From assembly GCA_023412915.1 (NCBI GenBank), contig JAEZRE010000009.1, positions 124,001 through 188,000 on the forward strand: a stretch of 64,000 nt of DNA. Reading direction: 5' to 3'. How positions within the stretch are numbered: position 1 is the stretch's first letter; each line of letters begins with the position of its first letter. Of the stretch, positions 58,356 to 64,000 are shown in pieces. The translations under genes and the position numbers were made by a program. The notes beneath the pieces are model-generated. The model worked only from the letters and a program-made list of their open reading frames with translations, was not told the DNA's origin and ran no database searches. The DNA comes from Bacillota bacterium. GTDB lineage: Bacteria; Bacillota; Clostridia; Acetivibrionales; DTU013.

Positions 58356-59249
58356 GTGGACTGGCTGGAGAGAATGAACGGCGCGATGGACTATATTGAG
58401 GGACGTCTGGCCTCCGATATCGATTATGAAGAAGCGGCGAGGATCGCTTGCTGTTCGTCCTACCATTTCCAAAGGATGTTTTCTTTTATAACCGATGTGC
58501 CGCTATCGGAATATATCAGGCGCAGAAGATTGACTCTGGCCGCTTTCGAGCTGCAGGAGAGCGGTACCAGGGTGATAGACGTAGCGATGAAATATGGCTA
58601 CGATTCGCCGAACTCATTTACACGGGCCTTCCAGAGCCTGCATGGAGTGACGCCCTCGGCAGCGCGTGACAGAGGGGTTCAACTGAAGGCCTACCCTCGC
58701 ATGTCCTTTCATATTTCAATAAAAGGAGATGTCGAGATGAATTACAAAATTGAACAGAAAGACGCATTCAGGGTATTTGGAGTCGAGACGATCATCAATA
58801 TGATCGATGAACGCAATTTCGAAGAGATACCCGGGTTTTGGGGGGAATGCCATAAGAACGGCACTATGGACAGGTTGGAGAGTTTTGAGATGCCTAGGTA
58901 CGAAAATGGTCTCTGCATGATAAATTCCGTCATGTGTTACCGCAGAACTGAAGGTAATACCTTCCCTTATATGATCGGGATCGTTGATTTGTACAATAAG
59001 CTGAAGGCGCCGGAAGACCTGACCGTAGTGAACATTCCGGCCTGCACCTGGGCTATCTTCCGATCTGAGGAACATGGTTTCAAGGATTCGTCGGAGAAGA
59101 TACAGGCCGTATGGAAACGCATCTTCCCGGAGTGGTTTCCGACCTCGGGCTACGACCATGCAGGCACTGCGGAGCTTGAGATGACTTATGAAACGAAGGA
59201 GAAGGATCGCTTTTTCACGGAAGTCTGGATTCCGGTGGTTAAGAAATAG
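58356..59249 (+). CDS. AraC-family regulator with GyrI-like effector-binding domain
   Basis: An N-terminal AraC double helix-turn-helix (IDYEEAARIACCSSYHFQRM and MKYGYDSPNSFTRAFQSLHG) precedes a C-terminal GyrI-like ligand domain (about 125-297; YKIEQKDAFRVFGVET, ACTWAIF, then DRFFTEVWIPV). This order (HTH first) is that of Rob/SoxS-like regulators with GyrI domains, which bind small, often drug-like, molecules. The start is a GTG behind GAAAGGA; a nearby ATG at 58348 leads to an early stop. It is divergent from the bce genes and may help control drug resistance, although no direct target is seen. Confidence 0.88.
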   Translation: MDWLERMNGAMDYIEGRLASDIDYEEAARIACCSSYHFQRMFSFITDVPLSEYIRRRRLTLAAFELQESGTRVIDVAMKYGYDSPNSFTRAFQSLHGVTPSAARDRGVQLKAYPRMSFHISIKGDVEMNYKIEQKDAFRVFGVETIINMIDERNFEEIPGFWGECHKNGTMDRLESFEMPRYENGLCMINSVMCYRRTEGNTFPYMIGIVDLYNKLKAPEDLTVVNIPACTWAIFRSEEHGFKDSSEKIQAVWKRIFPEWFPTSGYDHAGTAELEMTYETKEKDRFFTEVWIPVVKK

Positions 59250-59273
59250 CGTCGTCCTCCGATATGCCAACGG

Positions 59274-59303
59274 AACACCTCATTGCTATGGGGTGTTTTT
59301 TTA
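59274..59303 (+). terminator. Terminator after the AraC/GyrI gene
   Basis: A 10-bp stem AACACCTCAT/ATGGGGTGTT with one G-T pair (59274-59283 with 59288-59297) and a TGCT loop, followed by a T-run. Confidence 0.75.
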
Positions 59304-59463
59304 TGTGACTTGACAAAGTTCGGTATTGTGCAACTTGACGAATGCCGCCGCGGCATGCTTCAATTAAAGCAGGCCTCATGTCGGCACGGCGTGAGGAACA
59401 GAGGCGATCCCGATACTAAAATGAAGGCAGGAAGCCGTTAATTTATTGCTGGAGAATCCGACT

Positions 59464-60150
59464 ATGACTCAAAAACTTCAGATTGAAGACATAACGATAG
59501 ATGTCGAATACAAGAAGATCAAAAACATACACCTGAGGGTTTGTCCGCCGGACGGAAAGGTGCGTATTTCCGCGCCGGTGCGTATCGACCGCGGTTATCT
59601 GCGCGATTTCGCAGCGTCCAGGCTGGAGTGGATCAGGAAACAGCAGGAACGCATCAAAAGCATAAGACCGGCATTGCAGGCGCAGTATCTGAGCGGGGAG
59701 ACCCATTATTTCCGCGGAAAGCCGTATGTCCTGGAACTGGTCGAACAGGCTTCCAAGCCTTGCGTCATTATCCTCGGGAATGTATTAAGATTATGCGTGC
59801 GGCCTGGCACAACCTTCGAAAAACGCCGTGCCGTGATGGAGGAATGGTACCGGACCCGGCTTGCGGAAGCCTTACCGGACATTGCCGGTTACTGGGAGAG
59901 GACCATCGGCGTCAAAGCTGCCGAATATAAGATAAAAAGGATGAAAACTAAATGGGGTACCTGCAACAGGAAGGCGCGCCGCATTTGGATAAATCTCGAG
60001 CTTGCCAAAAAATCCCACGAATGTCTGACGTTCATAATTGTACATGAAATTGTTCATTTGCTTGAACGCGGTCATAACCATGTTTTTTACGGATACATGG
60101 ATCGGTTTCTGCCGCTATGGAAGCAGTACAAACAAGAGCTTAACAAATAA
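59464..60150 (+). CDS. YgjP-type M48-like metallopeptidase
   Basis: 228-residue soluble zinc metallopeptidase-fold protein (YgjP/DUF45 family). The active site reads VHEIVHLLERGHNHVF (HExxH plus a third His). Upstream are SAPVRIDRGYLRDFAASRLEWIRKQ and KIKRMKTKWGTCNRKARRIWINLEL, both family signatures. The start is the ATG at 59464 behind GGAGA; an in-frame TTG at 59446 is less likely. It is monocistronic. Members are often next to type I restriction systems, but no such gene is in the window. Physiological substrates are not known. Confidence 0.88.
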   Translation: MTQKLQIEDITIDVEYKKIKNIHLRVCPPDGKVRISAPVRIDRGYLRDFAASRLEWIRKQQERIKSIRPALQAQYLSGETHYFRGKPYVLELVEQASKPCVIILGNVLRLCVRPGTTFEKRRAVMEEWYRTRLAEALPDIAGYWERTIGVKAAEYKIKRMKTKWGTCNRKARRIWINLELAKKSHECLTFIIVHEIVHLLERGHNHVFYGYMDRFLPLWKQYKQELNK

Positions 60151-60198
60151 ACTGCTTGTATTATGTATACACATTAGTGAAAGTTGCACAAAATTTGT

Positions 60199-60216
60199 TG
60201 TTAAAATTATGTCAAA
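60199..60216. promoter_or_regulatory. Possible Rex-like redox site before the malate dehydrogenase gene
   Basis: TTGTTAAAATTATGTCAA has a perfect left Rex half-site (TTGTTAA) and a partial right half (4 of 7) relative to TTGTTAANNNNTTAACAA. It lies in the 227-base gap ahead of two redox genes. A similar imperfect site lies before the hydrogenase. Very tentative. Confidence 0.2.
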
Positions 60217-60377
60217 GTCAACGAAAATTATGTTGATTAAGAAATTAATCTCTGCTATTCTTGATTGTGTTCGGCTAAATCTGGCGCGTCTTTAGACCCG
60301 TAATCTGAAAGTACGAATACCGGATTAAAACTAACGAAACAGGGAACCTAATAAATTTAAAGAGAGGTTACAAATAT

Positions 60378-61328
60378 ATGAGCAATAACAGATCAAAAGT
60401 AGCAATTATTGGAACAGGTTTCGTAGGAGCTTCGACGGCATTCGCGCTTTCGCTGAAGCAAATGGCAAATGAGATGGTATTGATAGATGCTTTCAAGGAC
60501 AAGGCAGCCGGTGAGGCAATGGATATCAACCACGGATTGCCATTCCTCGGCCAGATGAACATTTATGACGGAGATTATTCCGACTGTGCCGACTGCGACG
60601 TCATCATCATGACCGCAGGCGCAAACAGAAAACCCGGAGAGACCAGAATTGATCTCGCCAGGAAAAACCTCGGTATCGCAAAGGATGTAACGGAAAACGT
60701 AATGAAGCATTATACCCGCGGCGTTATCCTTGTAGTGGCAAACCCTGTAGACATTATGACTTACAAGATACAGAAGTGGTCGGGCCTTCCCAACGGAAGG
60801 GTACTCGGTACCGGCACGGTGCTTGACAGCGCGCGTTTCAGGTATCTGCTCAGCGAGAAATTCGGAATAGACGTAAGAAATGTACACGGATATATAATTG
60901 GCGAGCACGGAGATTCACAGCTGCCTTTATGGAGCGCAACACATATAGCAGGCAGGAACATCAGGGAATATTTCAATGATCCTTCATACGGCATGTCCGC
61001 TGAGGAAAGAGCAGCTATCATAGAGAACGTAAAGACTGCAGGCGCGGAAATAATCAAGAGGAAGGGCGCAACCTACTATGCTATCGCGGTTACAGTAAAT
61101 ACTATACTGGAGTCCCTCCTGAAAAACCAGAATACAATAAGGACAGTATCCTCTGTAATTAACGGTAAATACGGTATAGAGGATGTTTCGCTCAGTCTTC
61201 CGTCCATAGTAAATGCAAACGGCGTACAATCCATAATGGACCTTAGTATGACAGACGACGAACTTGCTTCGCTGAGACATTCCGCAGATCAGCTAAAGGC
61301 TATACTAAATGAAGTAACAGATCTTTGA
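60378..61328 (+). CDS. Malate dehydrogenase of the LDH-like family
   Basis: 316-residue NAD-dependent 2-hydroxyacid dehydrogenase (L-lactate/malate family). The nucleotide motif is IIGTGFVGASTAFAL, catalytic His in IGEHGDSQLPLW, and substrate Arg in GETR (R90). The residue that separates lactate from malate dehydrogenases is Arg84 (GANRKPGETR), where lactate dehydrogenases have Gln (GANQKPGETR). This predicts oxaloacetate/malate specificity even though the rest looks like lactate dehydrogenase. The malic enzyme gene follows after 25 bases, supporting malate as the product. The start is behind AGAGAGG. Confidence 0.9.
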   Translation: MSNNRSKVAIIGTGFVGASTAFALSLKQMANEMVLIDAFKDKAAGEAMDINHGLPFLGQMNIYDGDYSDCADCDVIIMTAGANRKPGETRIDLARKNLGIAKDVTENVMKHYTRGVILVVANPVDIMTYKIQKWSGLPNGRVLGTGTVLDSARFRYLLSEKFGIDVRNVHGYIIGEHGDSQLPLWSATHIAGRNIREYFNDPSYGMSAEERAAIIENVKTAGAEIIKRKGATYYAIAVTVNTILESLLKNQNTIRTVSSVINGKYGIEDVSLSLPSIVNANGVQSIMDLSMTDDELASLRHSADQLKAILNEVTDL

Positions 61329-61353
61329 TATTAATAAATAAGGAGTGTAAAAA

Positions 61354-62526
61354 ATGGATTACAGAAAAGAATCATTAAGACTGCATGGCGAATGGAAGGG
61401 CAAAATCGAGGTCATCAGCAGAGTCCCCGTTACAAACAAGGAAGATCTTTCGCTGGCTTATACGCCCGGTGTCGCAGAGCCTTGCCTTGCGATACAGAAG
61501 GATGTCAATCTTTCATATGAACTCACAAGAAGGTCGAACCTGGTTGCAGTTATCACAGACGGTACCGCAGTACTCGGACTTGGCGATATAGGACCTGAAG
61601 CGGGCATGCCCGTTATGGAAGGCAAGTGCGTACTATTCAAGACCTTCGGCGACGTCGACGCATTCCCGCTTTGCATCCGCTCCAAGAACGTCGATGAAAT
61701 AGTTCAGACTGTAAAGTTACTGGCCGGCAGCTTTGGCGGAGTAAACCTCGAGGATATCGGCGCACCCAGGTGCTTTGAAATAGAAAGACGCCTGAAAGAA
61801 GAATGCGATATCCCGATATTCCATGACGACCAGCACGGAACGGCAGTAGTTGTACTTGCAGCAATGCTCAATGCGTTGAGGCTCACGAAAAAGAATATAG
61901 ACAATATTGAAGTTGTTGTAAACGGTTCCGGCGCCGCAGGCATAGCAATCACAAAATTGCTGATGGCAATGGGCCTGAAGAAGGTTATTCTCTGCGACAC
62001 CAAGGGAGCTATCTATGAAGGCAGAGATAATATGAACCCGGCAAAAGACGAAATGGCCAAGATATCCAATCTCGAGAAGAAAAAAGGCTTACTCAAGGAT
62101 GTTATAGTAGGAGCAGACGTCTTTATAGGAGTTTCTGCAGCCGGTATGGTCACAAAGGATATGGTCAAATCAATGGCCAAGGATCCGATCATATTTGCAA
62201 TGGCCAATCCTACTCCTGAAATCATGCCGGACGAAGCGTTGGAAGCCGGCGCAAGCGTTGTAGGAACAGGCCGTTCGGACTTCCCGAACCAGATCAACAA
62301 CGTGCTTGCATTCCCGGGAATCTTCAGGGGAGCTTTGGATGTTCGCGCAAGCGACATAAACGACGAGATGAAAATTGCCGCAGCGGAGGCTATCGCAAGC
62401 CTGATCCCCGAACAGGAACTGAGGCCTGATTACGTTATACCCGCTCCGTTCGATACGAGGGTTGGACCCAGCGTAGCCAAGGCAGTTGCCGAGGCAGCTG
62501 TAAAAACAGGCGTAAACAGGATCTGA
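61354..62526 (+). CDS. NAD(P)-dependent malic enzyme (short form)
   Basis: 390-residue oxidative decarboxylase of malate to pyruvate and CO2. Family features are SLAYTPGVAEPC, VAVITDGTAVLGLGDIGPEAGMPVMEGK (motif GLGDIGPEAG), NLEDIGAPRCFEIE with FHDDQHGTAVV (metal site), and Rossmann motif VVNGSGAAGIAITKLL. C-terminal FAMANPTPEIMPDEA and FPNQINNVLAFPG complete it. With the preceding malate dehydrogenase it forms an oxaloacetate to malate to pyruvate route that transfers electrons from NADH to NAD(P)H, as in the clostridial malate shunt. The ATG has AAGGAGTG upstream. The dispersed palindrome follows its stop. Confidence 0.94.
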   Translation: MDYRKESLRLHGEWKGKIEVISRVPVTNKEDLSLAYTPGVAEPCLAIQKDVNLSYELTRRSNLVAVITDGTAVLGLGDIGPEAGMPVMEGKCVLFKTFGDVDAFPLCIRSKNVDEIVQTVKLLAGSFGGVNLEDIGAPRCFEIERRLKEECDIPIFHDDQHGTAVVVLAAMLNALRLTKKNIDNIEVVVNGSGAAGIAITKLLMAMGLKKVILCDTKGAIYEGRDNMNPAKDEMAKISNLEKKKGLLKDVIVGADVFIGVSAAGMVTKDMVKSMAKDPIIFAMANPTPEIMPDEALEAGASVVGTGRSDFPNQINNVLAFPGIFRGALDVRASDINDEMKIAAAEAIASLIPEQELRPDYVIPAPFDTRVGPSVAKAVAEAAVKTGVNRI

Positions 62527-62541
62527 TAGTGAAACAGGGGT

Positions 62542-62613
62542 GAAACGGGGGGACGGTTATTTTGTTACATTTTAGCGAGCTAAAATGGAACAAAAGAACC
62601 GTCCCCCTGTTTC
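62542..62613. repeat. Dispersed palindromic element (REP/MITE-like), full copy
   Basis: A 72-bp inverted repeat with 35-base arms (62542-62576 and 62579-62613) around GA, differing at only a few positions, with core GGGGACGGTT/AACCGTCCCC. A further partial GAAACAGGGG precedes it at 62531. It sits between convergent genes, where it may terminate both. Confidence 0.9.
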
Positions 62614-62623
62614 TATATTATAA

Positions 62624-62645
62624 CCGGCCGAATGAAGCCGGCCGG
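62624..62645 (-). terminator. Possible terminator of the FN3-like surface protein gene
   Basis: CCGGCC (62624-62629) and GGCCGG (62640-62645) form a 6-bp stem. On the minus strand it is followed by TTATAATATAG. Short stem and no pure T-run, so tentative. Confidence 0.35.
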
Positions 62646-62652
62646 AGTTCCT

Positions 62653-63999
62653 TTACTGCGGCGGCAGCAGGAACAGCTTACAAATCGAATTGCCTGGCAC
62701 GTACCTACCGTTGTTGTATACAGCCGTTACGCTGAAGTAATACTCGGTTCCATCGTCCAGGTTCCTGAAATCTCCGTCGGTATAGTTCACTGAAGGCGAG
62801 ACCCCCGCGCCGGTTTTACTCTTGTCATATATTCCATAGTAACCGTTAGCCGGGTAGGCAGGAGTAGGATCGTCTCTGGAAATTACAAGCCTGTACTCCT
62901 TCAGGTTGGGGGAATCGATCTTGTTCCACCTGACGACCAGCCTGCCGTCCTCATAGTCGACTTTTACTACAGGCGCGGGATATAGCTCCGGGCTGTCCTC
63001 TCCATTGTATGTGACGTCAACAGTGTTTCCTGCAACATTTCTATCTTTATATACGGCTGTAATGCTGAAATGATAGTTTTTACCCTTTTCGAAGTATTTG
63101 CCGAAATCCCCGTTAACATAAGTCTTCGAGTTATCTACTACATAGTAATTCCTTTCATGGTCGGTGATCAAGGAAAGATATCCGTTTTGCGGATAACTTG
63201 GAGTGTCGTCGTTTATTGAAGCCACGACTCTGTATCCAAGGAGATTTGCCGACTCTATCCTGTTCCATCTCAGGACGAGCTTGCGGTTTTCGATCGAGGC
63301 CTTAACTATCGGGGCAACATAGGATTCAGGATTTTCAGCACCGTTATAGGTTATTTGGATAGTATTGCCCGGTACATTTCTGTCTTTATAAACTGCGGTG
63401 ATGCTTGCAAAATACTTTTCACCTTTTGTAAGATATTTACCGAAGTCTCCTTTATTATACACCTCGGTATTATTTATGACCGCATATGTCCTTTCTATAT
63501 CTGTAAACCAGTAAAGATAGCCGTTTTCGGGATAGGATGGAGATGAATCGCTCTTTGAAAGCACGACCCGGTAACCCAAAAGGTTTGTAGAATCTATTAT
63601 ATTCCACCTAAGAACGAGCACTCCGTTCTCAGTAACCACTCTTACCTTTGGCGCTATATACTTCTCAGGATTTTCGGCGCCGTCGTAAGTGAAACGTATG
63701 GTATTACTGGGCATATATCTGTCGTTATATACCGCTGAGACACTTACGAAGTACTTTTCGCCTTTTGTCAGGTATTTTCCGAAGTCTCCGTCATGATAGG
63801 CAGTTGAGTTATTTATCACAGCATACGTCTTGTCTTTATCCGAATACCAGTAGAGATAACCGTCATCAGGATAAGTTGGAGAAGAATCGTTCTTTGAAAT
63901 TGTCACGATGTAACCTTGCAGATTAATAGATGTAGGTTTATTCCACCTTACTACAAGTGCGCCGTTTTCTACAGAAGTATATATATTCGGCGCAACGTA
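62653..63999 (-). CDS. Repetitive FN3-like surface protein, C-terminal part (partial)
   Basis: The frame stays open to the window edge, so only the last 448 residues are seen and the start is outside. They consist of about four repeats of ~113 residues, each with a RWN core (LVLRWNxIDSxNLLGYRVV), a SYPxNGYLYW stretch, GDFGKYLTKGEKYFxSITAVYKDRxVPGNTI and an ENPExYxAP linker. This resembles fibronectin type III modules, with the aromatic and Tyr/Trp positions conserved. Repeats 2 and 3 are nearest each other, and the last is more diverged. No SLH or sortase signal is at the C-terminus (it ends LFLLPPQ), so anchoring must be N-terminal or absent. It probably binds carbohydrate or spaces another domain outside the window. 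Confidence 0.75.
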   Translation of the reverse strand, partial: YVAPNIYTSVENGALVVRWNKPTSINLQGYIVTISKNDSSPTYPDDGYLYWYSDKDKTYAVINNSTAYHDGDFGKYLTKGEKYFVSVSAVYNDRYMPSNTIRFTYDGAENPEKYIAPKVRVVTENGVLVLRWNIIDSTNLLGYRVVLSKSDSSPSYPENGYLYWFTDIERTYAVINNTEVYNKGDFGKYLTKGEKYFASITAVYKDRNVPGNTIQITYNGAENPESYVAPIVKASIENRKLVLRWNRIESANLLGYRVVASINDDTPSYPQNGYLSLITDHERNYYVVDNSKTYVNGDFGKYFEKGKNYHFSITAVYKDRNVAGNTVDVTYNGEDSPELYPAPVVKVDYEDGRLVVRWNKIDSPNLKEYRLVISRDDPTPAYPANGYYGIYDKSKTGAGVSPSVNYTDGDFRNLDDGTEYYFSVTAVYNNGRYVPGNSICKLFLLPPQ

Positions 64000-64000
64000 G

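Overview
The window looks like a chromosome segment from an anaerobic, Gram-positive bacterium of the class Clostridia. Supporting signs are an oxygen-sensitive [FeFe]-hydrogenase, an anaerobic (radical SAM) sulfatase-maturating enzyme, S-layer-homology (SLH) surface anchoring, a lipoteichoic-acid-synthase-type protein, Bce-type peptide detoxification, Gram-positive SOS boxes, strong AGGAGG ribosome sites and a malate dehydrogenase/malic enzyme pair like the malate shunt of cellulolytic clostridia. No rRNA, tRNA or CRISPR array was seen. Most genes have good Shine-Dalgarno sites, and several use TTG, GTG or possibly CTG starts.

Layout. 1-904: end of an amino-acid ABC importer. 1382-3085: SLH-anchored amidase. 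3128-19464: a catabolic island with an AraC regulator, L-fucose isomerase, a YesM/YesN-type two-component system, a sugar ABC importer (binding lipoprotein and two permeases), a sulfatase without signal peptide, a GHL6-type hydrolase (probable alpha-L-fucosidase), a split CHR-family transporter and the sulfatase-maturating enzyme. Together they suggest import of a sulfated fucoside followed by desulfation and hydrolysis inside the cell; the CHR pair is a candidate exporter of the released sulfate. 19480-22541: old-yellow-enzyme reductase and LtaS-like enzyme. 22664-26367: TetR with two clear operators and an ABC/FtsX-type transporter. 26382-29132: an FtsEX-like operon whose coiled-coil partner has no recognisable hydrolase domain. 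29178-34002: Smr protein, L,D-transpeptidase, lipoprotein, PAS-GGDEF-EAL protein and two hemerythrins, the second missing one iron ligand.

34129-39280: a DUF1846 protein followed by the most unusual part of the window, a SLOG-like/multi-TM membrane protein (probable CTG start) and a TIR-TM-coiled-coil-PDZ-like protein with a receptor-like layout. This pair is a candidate undescribed signalling or defence system. 39359-46248: ferritin-like protein, 2-hydroxyacid dehydrogenase, DUF1657 protein, a large hydrogenase-GltD fusion, a decayed ABC exporter and a flavodoxin. 46552-50883: sugar-acid dehydratase and SMP-30 lactonase, then TetR and a metallo-beta-lactamase-fold protein. 50878-53442: an SOS-box-linked zinc-ribbon protein, an AIM24-family protein and a tocopherol-cyclase-family protein. 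53582-58195: complete BceRSAB set. 58356-62526: AraC/GyrI regulator, YgjP-type metallopeptidase, malate dehydrogenase and malic enzyme. 62653-end: a repetitive FN3-like surface protein running off the window.

Copies of a palindrome built on GGGACGGTTCTTTTGTT lie at 22545, 41523 and 62542 and look like a dispersed REP/MITE-type element. All assignments come from reading the sequence and recalling family motifs; no database search or folding program was run.
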